Counted from the first letter of the stretch, positions 9,611 through 18,660 are shown. The stretch: 64,000 nucleotides of DNA from Jiella avicenniae (GCF_021390325.1 NZ_JAJUWU010000001.1:347115-411114); one strand, 5' to 3'. Numbers and translations are program-made. Notes: generated by a model not told the origin, from the sequence alone.

Positions 9611-10039
9611 ATGCTCGACATTCGAAAAAGATCGACGATGTCGCGGGAGCGGGCGCTCGCGGACGGCATCAAGGAGGTGGCCGCGGAGCTGAGGCTCGTC
9701 GAGGTCGTCGACTACATCGCCTTCCTGCGGCTGGAACGCTACGGCAATCTCGCCGATATCGTCACCTCCTCGTCGGAACTCTATCTGAAGCCCGGCGTCC
9801 TTCGCTTTGCCGATGGCGGCGAAGTGCGGCTGAAGTGGGGCGAGGTGCCGGTCGTCATTCTGGCGCTGGAGTTCCGCCACGCCGGGGTGACGGCCCATCT
9901 GCATCTCGAACTCGGCGCGACGACCGCCGCGGTCGACATCGTCCATGTCAGCTTCGACGATCGGCCGGCGACGGTGGACGAGGAACTCGTCATGCTGATG
10001 AACGCGATCGCCGACGCTCATCTCAAGACGCCCGACTGA
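9611..10039 (+). CDS. Unknown protein following flhB
   Basis: A 142-residue soluble protein, not recognised as a named family. It begins two bases after the flhB stop, so it is very likely co-translated with it. There is no signal peptide or membrane helix. The central part has alternating hydrophobic residues (ELYLKPGVLRFADGGEVRLKW; VVILALEFRHAGVTAHLHLE), suggesting a small beta fold. Rhizobial flagellar clusters commonly hold an uncharacterised ORF at this position, so a role in flagellar assembly is an inference from context only. Confidence 0.75.
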   Translation: MLDIRKRSTMSRERALADGIKEVAAELRLVEVVDYIAFLRLERYGNLADIVTSSSELYLKPGVLRFADGGEVRLKWGEVPVVILALEFRHAGVTAHLHLELGATTAAVDIVHVSFDDRPATVDEELVMLMNAIADAHLKTPD

Positions 10040-10610
10040 TCGCCCGGGCGATCCTTCCGGCGGACCATCTCCAGTCGGAGCGCGATCGGCCGGGTGCGGT
10101 CATGCTCCGCTTTTTTTCACGAGGCCCGGATCCTTAGCCCGGCCCCGAATCCCGTGCAGACCTGACCCTGAACGCCGGCACCACCGTCGTCGAGGACCCG
10201 TCCGTCGCTTCGACGCGCATCGGGGAATCGTCCAAGCCATCACCGATGGCCGCCGGCGGCACGCCAATTTCGACGATCGCCTTCCGCACGCGACGGCATC
10301 CGGGCATCGCGGGTCGGACGGTGCAGGCCATCCCGGGGCAGCGGTTGCGACGGTCCACCGATCGCCTCCGCCCCGCGGCGCGCTGAGCGCACGGCGCCGG
10401 GCCACCCATCCTCGCCATGAGCTTCCTCCTTCACGCCCGGACGCAAATGCGCCGGCGGCGCAACGGCGGTCCCTCCGACGCGTCGCGGCGGCGCCCGTTC
10501 GCGTGCTTTGCCGACAGTATTTTGCGCCGACGGCGCGGCAGCTTCCCTACAAGTTTCGGACAAGTGGTTGGGCATAGAACCGGGGCAGTCGAAGCAACGG
10601 AAGTTTCGCC
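10040..10610. other. 571-bp gap between the two flagellar operons
   Basis: No convincing gene. A palindrome, ATCGCCCGGGCGAT, sits right after the stop of the gene ending at 10039 and could aid termination. A minus-strand open stretch at about 10134-10418 has poor codon-position bias and no good ribosome site. The flgB promoter should lie in the last 150 bp, but I see no clear sigma-70, sigma-54 or CtrA-type site. Confidence 0.5.
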
Positions 10611-10991
10611 ATGGACAGTGCCTATCTCTTCGGCATCACCTCCCAGCGCAACGCCTGGCTCACCGCCCGCCAGGCGGTGGTCGCAGAGAATGTCGCCAAT
10701 GCCGATACGCCCGATTACAAGACCAAGGACATCGCACCGTTCGAAGACGTCCTGAACCAGATCGGGATGAGTATGGTCGCCGACAACGAGGCGCACATCG
10801 CCATGGGCGACGGCTTCAGCGAGGGCGTCGCGCGCACCGGCCAGCAGGACTGGGTGGTCAACACGACCGACAAGGACGTCGCGATCGAGCAGGAGATGCT
10901 GAAGGCGGGCGAGGTCTCGCGCGCCTATTCGCTGAACACGTCGATCGTCAAAGCCTTCCACCGGATGCTTCTCAACACCGTGAAGGGCTGA
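10611..10991 (+). CDS. flgB: Flagellar proximal rod protein FlgB
   Basis: A 126-residue rod protein, the usual FlgB length. The N-terminal region holds [20 protein letters not shown], the rod-family motif with the DTPDY/K variant typical of FlgB. The C-terminus [19 protein letters not shown] is the family helix. It starts the rod operon flgB-flgC-fliE and is followed 5 bp later by flgC. Confidence 0.95.
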   Translation: MDSAYLFGITSQRNAWLTARQAVVAENVANADTPDYKTKDIAPFEDVLNQIGMSMVADNEAHIAMGDGFSEGVARTGQQDWVVNTTDKDVAIEQEMLKAGEVSRAYSLNTSIVKAFHRMLLNTVKG

Positions 10992-10996
10992 CGCCG

Positions 10997-11413
10997 ATGA
11001 TCGATCCCATTGTCTCTTCGCTGAAGATCGCCTCGAGCGGACTGTCGGCCCAGTCGACGCGCCTGCGCGTCGTCTCCGAGAACATTGCCAACGCCAATAC
11101 CACCGGCGACGTCGCCGGCGCCGATCCCTATCAGCGCAAGACGGTGACCTTCGCTTCCGAACTCGATCGCCTGACCGGCGCCGATCTCGTCAAGGTGTCC
11201 GACGTCGGCCGCGACCAGACCGCTTTCGTCGTCGAGCACGATCCGGGCAATCCGGCTGCCAATGCCGACGGCTACGTCAAGATGCCGAACGTCAACATGC
11301 TGGTCGAGATGGCCGACATGCGCGAGGCCAACCGCTCCTACGAGGCCAATCTCCAGGTGGTGAAGCAGGCTCGCGAAATCATCAACATGACCATTGATCT
11401 CCTGAGGAGTTGA
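10997..11413 (+). CDS. flgC: Flagellar proximal rod protein FlgC
   Basis: A 138-residue rod protein. The ATG at 10997 gives the expected opening, with [20 protein letters not shown] followed by NIANANTT. The C-terminal motif [20 protein letters not shown] is a classic FlgC signature. The frame is open far upstream, but the extra residues do not match the family and overlap flgB. It lies 5 bp after flgB and 2 bp before fliE. Confidence 0.95.
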   Translation: MIDPIVSSLKIASSGLSAQSTRLRVVSENIANANTTGDVAGADPYQRKTVTFASELDRLTGADLVKVSDVGRDQTAFVVEHDPGNPAANADGYVKMPNVNMLVEMADMREANRSYEANLQVVKQAREIINMTIDLLRS

Positions 11414-11415
11414 CC

Positions 11416-11730
11416 ATGATCCCAGCCATCGGATCGGCCCTTCCGCGGGTCGAGCTTTCCCCGAGCAACAACTTCGTCACCGGCGGTGTCGCCCAGGGCG
11501 GCGTGGAGGCCGGCAAGAGCTTCGGCGCCGTCCTGACCCAGCTCGCCTCCGACGCCGTGTCGACCGTGAAAACGGCGGAAGCGACCTCGATCAAGGGCGT
11601 CAACGGCGAATCTTCGACCCAGGCCGTCGTCGAGGCGGTGATGAACGCCGAACGCACCCTGCAGACGGCGATCGCCGTCCGCGACAAGGCCGTCGCCGCC
11701 TATCTCGAACTCTCGCGCATGTCGATCTGA
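11416..11730 (+). CDS. fliE: Flagellar hook-basal body protein FliE
   Basis: A 104-residue protein that joins the MS-ring and export gate to the rod. Family features are SFGAVLTQLASDAVSTVKTA in the middle and the C-terminal helices VEAVMNAERTLQTAIAVRDK and AYLELSRMSI. The ATG at 11416 is preferred over the TTG at 11410 because GAGGAG lies 7 bases upstream. After its stop there are 147 bp before flgG, with no strong terminator. Confidence 0.93.
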   Translation: MIPAIGSALPRVELSPSNNFVTGGVAQGGVEAGKSFGAVLTQLASDAVSTVKTAEATSIKGVNGESSTQAVVEAVMNAERTLQTAIAVRDKAVAAYLELSRMSI

Positions 11731-11877
11731 CGCCGGCGAGGGTGTCCGAAGGGCGCCGCCGGGAAGGGCTCCGGCCCGAGACTTGCGGCGAGGCAGCCGG
11801 CGTTCGTCCGGCCCCGTCATCGCCGATCCCGTGATCGCCGCCGGCTTCGCGGGCAATAACCAGAAACGGAGTATCCG

Positions 11878-12666
11878 ATGCGCGCCCTAGCGATCGCCGC
11901 CACCGGCATGAACGCCCAGCAGACCAACGTCGAGGTCATCGCGAACAACATCGCGAACATCAACACCACCGGCTTCAAGCGGGCGCGGGCGGAGTTCACC
12001 GATCTGCTCTATCAGGTCGAGCGGATGCAGGGCGTGCCCAACCGGGGTGGCGAAGGCGTCGTTCCGGAAGGCGCGCAGCTCGGCCTCGGCGTCCGCCTCG
12101 CGGCGATCCGCACCGTGCATCTTCAGGGAACGCTGAACCAGACCGGCAACCGGCTCGACCTCGCCATCAACGGCAATGGCTGGTTTCAGGTGCAGGGCCC
12201 GGGCGGCGAGACGCTCTACACCCGCGACGGTGCCTTCAACACCAATGCCAACGGCCAGCTCGTCACTCTCGACGGTTTCGCCGTCGACCCGGGCATCACC
12301 GTCCCCGCCAACACCACCGAGGTGACGGTCAATGCCAGCGGCGAGGTCTACGCCACGCTCGACGGTCAGGTCGCCCCGCAGCTGCTCGGCCAGCTGACCA
12401 TCTCGACCTTCCCGAACGACGCCGGCCTTGCCGCCCAGGGCGGCAACCTCTTCCGCGAGACCGTCGCCTCCGGCGCACCGGTGGCGGGCGTCGCGGGCGA
12501 GGAGGGATACGGCACGATCAACCAGGGCTATCTCGAAGACTCCAACGTCGATCCGGTCAAGGAGATCTCCGAGCTGATCTCCGCCCAGCGCGCCTACGAG
12601 ATGAACTCCAAGGTGATCACCGCCGCCGACGAGATGTCGAGCGTCGTCTCCAAGGGCATGCGGTAA
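11878..12666 (+). CDS. flgG: Flagellar distal rod protein FlgG
   Basis: A 262-residue distal rod protein, exactly the usual length. It opens with [20 protein letters not shown] and then [15 protein letters not shown], the strongest form of the rod motif. The central region has [18 protein letters not shown] and [17 protein letters not shown], and the end has [20 protein letters not shown]. It starts a new run of tightly packed genes (flgG-flgA-flgI-motE-flgH). Confidence 0.97.
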   Translation: MRALAIAATGMNAQQTNVEVIANNIANINTTGFKRARAEFTDLLYQVERMQGVPNRGGEGVVPEGAQLGLGVRLAAIRTVHLQGTLNQTGNRLDLAINGNGWFQVQGPGGETLYTRDGAFNTNANGQLVTLDGFAVDPGITVPANTTEVTVNASGEVYATLDGQVAPQLLGQLTISTFPNDAGLAAQGGNLFRETVASGAPVAGVAGEEGYGTINQGYLEDSNVDPVKEISELISAQRAYEMNSKVITAADEMSSVVSKGMR

Positions 12667-12670
12667 CGTC

Positions 12671-13159
12671 ATGACCTTCGGCTCCCGTTCGCTCTCACGC
12701 CTCGGTTCGAGGCTCGGCCGGATCGCGGGCCTCGGCCTGGCTATCTTCTTCGCCGGCCCCTCGGCTGCGGCCGAACTGACCCTGCCGGTGCCTTCGGCGA
12801 TCGTCTATCCGGGACAGCCCATCGTCGAGCGGGGGCTCTCCACCGGCGACTTCATCGTCAAGGACGACAAGGTGGGTCTCTTCGTCCTCGAGGAGAAGAT
12901 GCTGGAAGGCATGGTCGCCAAGCGAACGCTGCTGCCCGGCAACGCCATCCGCGTGACCGACATCTCGCTGCCCGATCTCGTCACCGCCGGGTCCCAGGTG
13001 ACGCTGGTTTACCGCGAACAGGGCCTCTTCATCACCGGTCTCGGCACGGCCCTTCGCTCCGGCGCGCAGGGCGACGCCGTCACGGCCCGCAACATCGACA
13101 GCGGCATCGTCGTCTCGGGCGTCGTCGAGGCCGACGGAACGATCAGGATCGTGGAATGA
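12671..13159 (+). CDS. flgA: Flagellar P-ring assembly chaperone FlgA
   Basis: A 162-residue periplasmic chaperone for FlgI. A signal peptide of about 35 residues ends near AAAEL. The SAF-like domain shows MVAKRTLLPGNAIRVTDISL and VTLVYREQGLFITGLGTAL. It is on the short side for the family, as in other rhizobia. It overlaps flgI by 4 bp, matching their partner role in building the P-ring. Confidence 0.92.
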   Translation: MTFGSRSLSRLGSRLGRIAGLGLAIFFAGPSAAAELTLPVPSAIVYPGQPIVERGLSTGDFIVKDDKVGLFVLEEKMLEGMVAKRTLLPGNAIRVTDISLPDLVTAGSQVTLVYREQGLFITGLGTALRSGAQGDAVTARNIDSGIVVSGVVEADGTIRIVE

Positions 13160-14355
13160 GACCTCTGCGCGTCATCGGGCTCGTTCTTGCCCTTGCCGGC
13201 CTCGTTCCGCAGGCGCTCGCCGCGGACATGGTGGCGAGCCGCGGAATGCTTTCCGACCAGGGTCCCGGTGAACCCTTCCGTCCGGTCCGCGGCGATCCCG
13301 ATTCGGCCGTCGGCACGGTGCGGATCAAGGACATCACCTCGGTCAGGGGCGTCAGGTCGAACCAGCTCGTCGGCTACGGCCTCGTCGTCGGCCTGCAGGG
13401 AACCGGCGATTCGATGCGCAATGCGCCCTTCACCGAGCAGTCGCTGCAGTCGATGCTCGACCGGATGGGCGTCAACATCCGCTCGCAGAGCCCGAGGGGC
13501 AAGAACGTCGCCGCGGTGACCGTGACGGCGGAGCTGCCGCCCTTCATCGGCACCGGACAGCGTATCGACGTGACGGTGTCCTCGCTGGGCGATTCCTCGT
13601 CGCTGATGGGCGGAACGCTGGTGATGACGCCGCTCTACGGCGCCGACGGCGAGATCTATGCCGTCGCGCAGGGGCCGGTCGCAGTCAGTGGCTTCACCTC
13701 CCAGGGCGACAGCGAAAAGCTGACCCAGGGCGTGCCGACGACGGGGCGGGTCGCCAACGGTGCTCTCGTCGAACGCGAGGTGCCCGGTTCCTTCAACGAC
13801 GACGGCAAGCTCGCCTACGAACTCTTCAATCCCGACTTCAAGACGGCGATCCGCATCGTCGACGTCGTCAACGCCTATGCGGTCAAGCGCTGGGGCGTCG
13901 CCGTCGCCCAGGAGGAGGACCTTCGCACGGTGCATCTGCATCGGCCGAAGAAGGTCTCGGCTCCGCGGTTCCTCGCCGAACTCGGCGACCTCAGGGTCGC
14001 CCCGGACCAGCCGGCCCGCGTCGTCATCGACGAGCGCACCGGAACGGTGGTGATCGGCAAGGACGTCCAGATCTCAACCGTGGCGCTCACCCACGGCAAT
14101 CTGACGGTCCGGGTCAGCGAGATGCCCTCGGTGTCCCAGCCGGCGCCGCTCTCGGACGGCCAGACGGTGGTGACGTCGGAGACCCTCGTCGAGGTCCAGC
14201 AGGACGGCGGCAACTTTGCCTATGTCGGCGGTGCCGATCTCGAAACGGTCGTTCGCGGCCTCAACCGCATCGGTCTGAAGCCGACGGGGATCATCGCGGT
14301 CCTCCAGGCTGTCAAGACGGCCGGTGCCCTTCAGGCGGAACTGGTGGTGCAATGA
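13156..14355 (+). CDS. flgI: Flagellar P-ring protein FlgI
   Basis: A 399-residue periplasmic ring protein. The signal peptide ends near QALA-AD. Family hallmarks are VRIKDITSVRGVRSNQLVGY, LVVGLQGTGDSMRNAPFTEQ, NVAAVTVTAELPPFIGTGQR and the end DLETVVRGLNRIGLKPTGII. Between the signal peptide and the first motif there is an insert of about 30 residues (roughly residues 25-55) that is longer than in enteric FlgI. It overlaps flgA and motE by 4 bp on each side. Confidence 0.97.
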   Translation: MRPLRVIGLVLALAGLVPQALAADMVASRGMLSDQGPGEPFRPVRGDPDSAVGTVRIKDITSVRGVRSNQLVGYGLVVGLQGTGDSMRNAPFTEQSLQSMLDRMGVNIRSQSPRGKNVAAVTVTAELPPFIGTGQRIDVTVSSLGDSSSLMGGTLVMTPLYGADGEIYAVAQGPVAVSGFTSQGDSEKLTQGVPTTGRVANGALVEREVPGSFNDDGKLAYELFNPDFKTAIRIVDVVNAYAVKRWGVAVAQEEDLRTVHLHRPKKVSAPRFLAELGDLRVAPDQPARVVIDERTGTVVIGKDVQISTVALTHGNLTVRVSEMPSVSQPAPLSDGQTVVTSETLVEVQQDGGNFAYVGGADLETVVRGLNRIGLKPTGIIAVLQAVKTAGALQAELVVQ

Positions 14356-14942
14356 TGCGACGCACGACGAAGACGATCGGATTGCGGGCGGTCCTGACCG
14401 CCGCCGTTCTTCTCCTCCCGGCAACGACCGCGATGGCGGAAGGCGGCGGCGCCAAGCCGGCCGAAAAGCCGGTGATCCCGCCGCAGGAAGTCCGGATCAT
14501 CGACGAAAACGGCAATCCGGTCGCAGGTCCCGCCCCGGCGACGGAGGTTGAGAAATACTGCCTCAACATCGCCGACCGGGCGCAGGAGAAGCGCTATTCC
14601 CTGCAGCAGGCGAAGCTGAAGGAAATCGAGACCGAAGTCGGCAAGCAGATCGACGAGCTGGAGCGCCGGCGCGCCGACTACAAGGCGTGGCTCGCCGAGC
14701 GCCGGAAGTTCCTCGACAGCGCCTCCGGCGTCGTCGTCGACATCTATGCCAGCATGGACGCCAGCTCCGCCGCCGGACAGCTCGCCAAGCTCGATCGCGA
14801 CGCCGCCGCCTCGGTCCTCGTCAAGCTCAAGGCGCGCCAGGCCAGCTCGATCCTCAGCGAGATGGACACCAATACCGCGGCGGAGATCGCCGGACGCATC
14901 GTGCAGAAGACCGCTGCCGGCACCAACGCGCCGCCGGCGTAG
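14352..14942 (+). CDS. motE: Periplasmic motor chaperone MotE
   Basis: A 196-residue secreted protein located between flgI and flgH, the same place as motE in Sinorhizobium meliloti, where MotE is reported as a folding chaperone for the periplasmic motor protein MotC. A signal peptide ends near TAMA-E. A long coiled-coil stretch (about residues 70-125) comes before a MgtE-N-like helical part containing DASSAAGQLAKLDRDAAASV, SILSEMDTNTAAEIAGRIV and a short Ala/Pro tail. The start overlaps flgI by 4 bp. No motC gene is in the window, so the client is inferred from the family. Confidence 0.85.
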   Translation: MMRRTTKTIGLRAVLTAAVLLLPATTAMAEGGGAKPAEKPVIPPQEVRIIDENGNPVAGPAPATEVEKYCLNIADRAQEKRYSLQQAKLKEIETEVGKQIDELERRRADYKAWLAERRKFLDSASGVVVDIYASMDASSAAGQLAKLDRDAAASVLVKLKARQASSILSEMDTNTAAEIAGRIVQKTAAGTNAPPA

Positions 14943-14953
14943 GAGAGGCGTAA

Positions 14954-15661
14954 GTGACGAAAAGTCTAGTTGCAGTCGTGGCGCTCGTTGCCCTTGCCGG
15001 ATGTTCGACCACCAGGGAGGACGCCCTGCGCGAGCCCGGCCTGTCGCCGGTCGGCAGCGGGCTGTACGAATACCCGCCGGTGGCGATCCAGCCGGCGTTT
15101 CCGGCCGCGGGGCCGCGCACGCCGCATTCGCTATGGAGCGACGATCGTGCCACCTTCTACCAGGACCCGCGCGCTCTCGACGTCGGCGACATCGTCACGG
15201 TGAAGATCGAGATCAGCGACCAGGCCAAGCTCGACAACAATTCCAAGCGCTCGCGCACTTCCGACATCGGAGCCTCGCTCGGGCTCGGCGGTTTCCTCGG
15301 CACCTGGGTGCTGCCGGACGTCGACGCCTCGCTTTCGGCGGACGACAAGTCGGCGGCCGAGGGCAAGGGTGCGGTCGACCGGTCCGAGAAGATCAACCTC
15401 TCCGTTGCGGCCGTCGTCACCCAGAAGCTGCCGAACGGCAACCTCTTCATCGCCGGCCAGCAGGAAGTCCGGGTGAACTTCGAGGTCCGGGTGCTGTCGA
15501 TCGCCGGCATCATCCGGCCGCGCGACATCCTGCCGAACAACACCATCGACTACGACAAGATCGCCGAAGCGCGCATCTCCTACGGTGGACGCGGCCGTCT
15601 GACGGAAGTGCAGCAGCCGGGCTGGGGCCAGCAGGTCTACGACATCGTCGCCCCCTACTGA
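14954..15661 (+). CDS. flgH: Flagellar L-ring lipoprotein FlgH
   Basis: A 235-residue outer-membrane lipoprotein. The lipobox LVALAGC places the lipidated Cys at about residue 17. Family signatures are SLWSDDRATFYQDPRALDVG, DIVTVKIEISDQAKLDNNS and, near the end, AEARISYGGRGRLTEVQQPG. It follows motE by 11 bp. A long perfect inverted repeat just after the stop probably ends the transcript or lowers read-through into fliL-fliP. Confidence 0.96.
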   Translation: MTKSLVAVVALVALAGCSTTREDALREPGLSPVGSGLYEYPPVAIQPAFPAAGPRTPHSLWSDDRATFYQDPRALDVGDIVTVKIEISDQAKLDNNSKRSRTSDIGASLGLGGFLGTWVLPDVDASLSADDKSAAEGKGAVDRSEKINLSVAAVVTQKLPNGNLFIAGQQEVRVNFEVRVLSIAGIIRPRDILPNNTIDYDKIAEARISYGGRGRLTEVQQPGWGQQVYDIVAPY

Positions 15662-15681
15662 CGATCGTCAGGTCACTTCTT

Positions 15682-15725
15682 CGCGAAACCGCCGGCGGGA
15701 TCTTCGTTCCGCCGGCGGTTTCGCG
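15682..15725. terminator. Perfect 17-bp inverted repeat between flgH and fliL
   Basis: Arms at 15682-15698 and 15709-15725 are perfect reverse complements separated by 10 bases. The left arm starts CGCGAAACC and the right arm ends GGTTTCGCG. There is no T-run after either arm, so it is either a bidirectional factor-assisted terminator or a stabilising 3' end hairpin. It breaks the flgH-fliL contiguity seen in some rhizobia. Confidence 0.6.
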
Positions 15726-15857
15726 TCGCCTCGGCGCCCGCGGGCCGGTTCCGCAAGTCTCGCGATAGCGAGCCGGTTTATCGCAAGGTCGAGCGGTCGG
15801 GACGGCGGATCATGACGATGCCGAGGCGGACCGTGAGCGAGAGAAGGGCTTTGCTCG

Positions 15858-16400
15858 ATGGCCGAGGCCGACATCCCCGAACTTGACGAGGGCGGCAAGA
15901 AGAAGGGCGGCATGATGCCGACCATCATCGCCGTCACGGTGGTGACGCTGATCGCAGCCGGCGCCGGCAGCGGGATCGGGATGATGCTGACGTCGGGCGC
16001 GCCGGCTCCGGCGGCCCCCGCTCCGGCACCCGAGGCCCAAGCGGACAAGAACGGCGAAGGCCACGGCGAGCCGAAATCCGACATCGCCGCCGCGCAGGAG
16101 GGCATGGTGCCGCTGCAGCTGATCGAGCTGAAGCCGGTCCTGACCAACATCTATTCGCCCGAGGACGCCTGGCTGCGCATCGAGGCCTCGCTCGTCGTCA
16201 AGCAGGACGGCACCCTCAATGGCGACGTTCTCGCCGCCGAGGTCGAGGCCGACACGCTCGCCTTTCTCCGGTCGGTCCAGCTGGCACAGGTGGAGGGCTC
16301 GCGCGGCCTCCTGCATCTTCGCGACGATCTGCGCGAACGGGCCAAGCTGCGCTCCACGGCGGTGGTCGACTACCTCATCCGCACCATGGTGGCGGAATGA
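15858..16400 (+). CDS. fliL: Flagellar basal body protein FliL
   Basis: A 180-residue inner-membrane protein that surrounds and supports the stator. A short acidic and lysine-rich cytoplasmic N-terminus precedes one membrane helix (MPTIIAVTVVTLIAAGAGSG). An Ala/Pro linker leads to a periplasmic stomatin-like domain with LKPVLTNIYSPEDAWLRIEA, a Leu-rich segment and LRSTAVVDYLIRTMVAE at the end. The stop overlaps the fliP start by 4 bp. Confidence 0.93.
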   Translation: MAEADIPELDEGGKKKGGMMPTIIAVTVVTLIAAGAGSGIGMMLTSGAPAPAAPAPAPEAQADKNGEGHGEPKSDIAAAQEGMVPLQLIELKPVLTNIYSPEDAWLRIEASLVVKQDGTLNGDVLAAEVEADTLAFLRSVQLAQVEGSRGLLHLRDDLRERAKLRSTAVVDYLIRTMVAE

Positions 16401-17185
16401 AGCGCGGCCTCCTCGCTTTCGGCCTGGCCGGGGCCGTTCTTCTCCTTGCGGCCCATCCGAGCTTCGCACAGGCGTCCAACAACGTCGCCCAGACGCTCTC
16501 CGATCTCCTGCCGGAAGGCGATGCTTCGGTGTCCGGCCGGATCATCCAGCTCTTCGGCATCGTCACCGTCCTGTCGGTCGCGCCCGGCCTTCTGGTGATG
16601 GTGACGTCGTTCACCCGCATCGTCATCGCCCTGTCGATCCTCAGAAGCGGCCTCGGCCTGCAGACGACGCCGGCCAACCTCATCCTGATCTCGCTCGCTC
16701 TGTTCATGACCTTCTTCGTCATGGCGCCGACCTTCGACAAGGCGTGGCGCGACGGGCTGCAGCCGATGCTCGACAACCAGATCACCGAGGAGGAGGCGTT
16801 CTACCGCATCTCCGATCCGTTCAAGGAGTTCATGCTCACCCAGGTGAGGGCCTCGGACCTCGCGCTGTTCGACGATCTCGCCTCGACGAACAGCCGCGAC
16901 CGGGTCGAACCGGAAGAGCAGGGGGCGGCCGACGAGCGCGACGTCGATCTGCGCATCCTCATACCCGCTTTCATGATCTCCGAACTGCGGCGGGGCTTCG
17001 AGATCGGGTTCCTGATCGTTCTTCCCTTTCTCGTCATCGACATGATCGTCGCGACACTGACGATGTCGATGGGCATGATGATGCTGCCGCCGACGATCAT
17101 CTCGCTTCCTTTCAAGATCTTGTTCTTCGTCCTGATCGATGGCTGGAACATGCTTGTGGGATCGTTGGTACGATCGTTTTTCTGA
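16397..17185 (+). CDS. fliP: Flagellar type III export gate protein FliP
   Basis: A 262-residue export pore protein with a cleavable signal peptide (ending near PSFA-Q), which is typical of FliP. Hallmarks are VMVTSFTRIVIALSILRSGL, LILISLALFMTFFVMAPTFD and the C-terminal FEIGFLIVLPFLVIDMIVAT followed by SMGMMMLPPTIISLPFKILF. It is the last gene before the flagellin array; the fliQ and fliR partners are not in this window. Confidence 0.97.
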   Translation: MKRGLLAFGLAGAVLLLAAHPSFAQASNNVAQTLSDLLPEGDASVSGRIIQLFGIVTVLSVAPGLLVMVTSFTRIVIALSILRSGLGLQTTPANLILISLALFMTFFVMAPTFDKAWRDGLQPMLDNQITEEEAFYRISDPFKEFMLTQVRASDLALFDDLASTNSRDRVEPEEQGAADERDVDLRILIPAFMISELRRGFEIGFLIVLPFLVIDMIVATLTMSMGMMMLPPTIISLPFKILFFVLIDGWNMLVGSLVRSFF

Positions 17186-17209
17186 CGTAACAATACTCGT
17201 GTTGCTGCT

Positions 17210-17225
17210 TTAACCGGCGTTTAAC
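17210..17225 (+). promoter_or_regulatory. CtrA-type box upstream of flagellin gene 1
   Basis: The sequence is TTAA, seven bases (CCGGCGT), then TTAAC: an exact match to the alphaproteobacterial CtrA full site TTAA-N7-TTAAC. Two further GTTAAC palindromes follow at 17226-17231 and 17239-17244. The site lies about 105-120 bp before the flagellin start, a suitable place for an activator. The match is seen directly; binding by CtrA is an inference. Confidence 0.65.
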
Positions 17226-17328
17226 GTTAACGACCTAGGTTAACACCATCGGCGCCGGCATGAAGCGAGGGCCTTTAGAGACGGCAGGATCCAATGAGCG
17301 GACGACTTGCCCGTAAAGGTTGATTAGT

Positions 17329-18603
17329 ATGACGAGTATCATCACCAACGTCGCGGCAATGACGGCCCTGCAGACGCTTCAGCACACCAACATGATGCTG
17401 GAGGAAACGCAGAACAAGATCTCCACCGGCTACCGGGTATCGGAAGCCAAGGACAACGCGGCCTACTGGTCGATCGCGACCACCATGCGCTCCGACAACA
17501 GCGCCATGTCCGCGGTCGTCGATTCCCTCGGCATCGGTGCTGCGACCGTCGACACCGGCTATACCGCCTTGTCCTCGGCCAAGGACGTGATCTCCGAGAT
17601 CAAGGCGAAGCTCACCACCGCCACCTCGGACGGCGTCGACCGCAAGAAGATCCAGGGCGAGATCGACGCCCTGCAGGAGCAGCTGAAGACCATCTCCGAC
17701 TCGGCCTCCTTCTCGGGTCAGAACTGGCTTTCGAACACCGATGCGGTGGCTCCGGTCAAGCAGATCATCTCGTCGCTGTCGCGCGGCTCGGACGGGACGC
17801 TTTCGGTCGGCTCGATCTCGGTGGATACGAACAACATCCGCATGTACGCGGCCGGCAACGGGCTGATGGACAAAGCCATCGACATCGACAAGTTCGGCGC
17901 TGCCCTCGGCACGGCGACGGTCGAGACCACGGCGATCAACTTCGCCAACGCCGACGACAAGATCTCCTTCTCCGTGTCGCAGGCCGGTGAAGCCGCCCGC
18001 ACGGTCGAGATCACCCAGGCCACCCTGACCGCGGCCGGTCTCAGCGACACGAAGATCCGCTCGAACGCCGATCTGAAGTCCGTCTATGAGCAGGCCCTGT
18101 CGGACGCCGGCATCACCGGCATCGACGTCACCGTCGGTGCGGCTGGCGAGTTGAGCTTCACCTCGCTCGAGGGATTCTCGGTGACCAACGCGGCGACGAC
18201 CGGCACGTCCGCCATCGCGGTCGCCGACATGGGACTCGTCAACACCGACACCACGGCCGCGGCCACGGGCTCCTTCTCGATCAGTGTCGATGCCATCGAC
18301 ATCACCTCGGTCACGTCCGAGGCGATCCAGGCCTATATCAAGGTGGTCGACGAGGCGCTGTCGAAAGTCACCTCGGCTGCCGCCAGCCTGGGTGCGATCC
18401 AGAACCGCATCGAGCTGCAGCAGGAATTCGTCTCCAAGCTGATGGACACGATCGACCAGGGCGTCGGCACGCTGGTCGATGCCGACATGACCGAGGAATC
18501 CACCCGCCTCAAGGCGCTGCAGACCCAGCAGCAGCTCGGCGTCCAGGCGCTGTCGATCGCCAACTCCTCGAGCCAGGCGATCATGCAGCTCTTCCAGAAC
18601 TGA
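17329..18603 (+). CDS. Flagellin 1
   Basis: A 424-residue filament protein. The N-terminal D0/D1 region MTSIITNVAAMTALQTLQHT followed by NKISTGYRV and the C-terminal LKALQTQQQLGVQALSIANS mark a flagellin. The ATG at 17329 matches the paralogs; AAAGG lies about 10 bases upstream. Compared with flagellins 2 and 3 it is more divergent in the middle and ends AIMQLFQN rather than SLLSLFR. It lacks the leader RNA element shared by the other two and has its own strong terminator, so it is probably regulated separately. Confidence 0.97.
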   Translation: MTSIITNVAAMTALQTLQHTNMMLEETQNKISTGYRVSEAKDNAAYWSIATTMRSDNSAMSAVVDSLGIGAATVDTGYTALSSAKDVISEIKAKLTTATSDGVDRKKIQGEIDALQEQLKTISDSASFSGQNWLSNTDAVAPVKQIISSLSRGSDGTLSVGSISVDTNNIRMYAAGNGLMDKAIDIDKFGAALGTATVETTAINFANADDKISFSVSQAGEAARTVEITQATLTAAGLSDTKIRSNADLKSVYEQALSDAGITGIDVTVGAAGELSFTSLEGFSVTNAATTGTSAIAVADMGLVNTDTTAAATGSFSISVDAIDITSVTSEAIQAYIKVVDEALSKVTSAAASLGAIQNRIELQQEFVSKLMDTIDQGVGTLVDADMTEESTRLKALQTQQQLGVQALSIANSSSQAIMQLFQN

Positions 18604-18633
18604 TCTCTCTGCAGTCAGCTTCGATCGACCGAA

Positions 18634-18660
18634 GGGCCGCCCGTCTGGGCGGCCCTTTTC
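18634..18660 (+). terminator. Rho-independent terminator of flagellin 1
   Basis: A 9-bp perfect stem (GGGCCGCCC / GGGCGGCCC) with loop GTCT is followed by TTTTCTTTT. It lies 30 bp after the stop codon. Confidence 0.9.

Noticed and set aside
10134..10418. Minus-strand frame of 94 codons in the gap before flgB
   Set aside because: Arg-rich start and no ribosome site. The segment near VRKAIVEIGVPPAAIGDGLD vaguely recalls an OmpA-like helix, but this is too weak to call a gene or a remnant.
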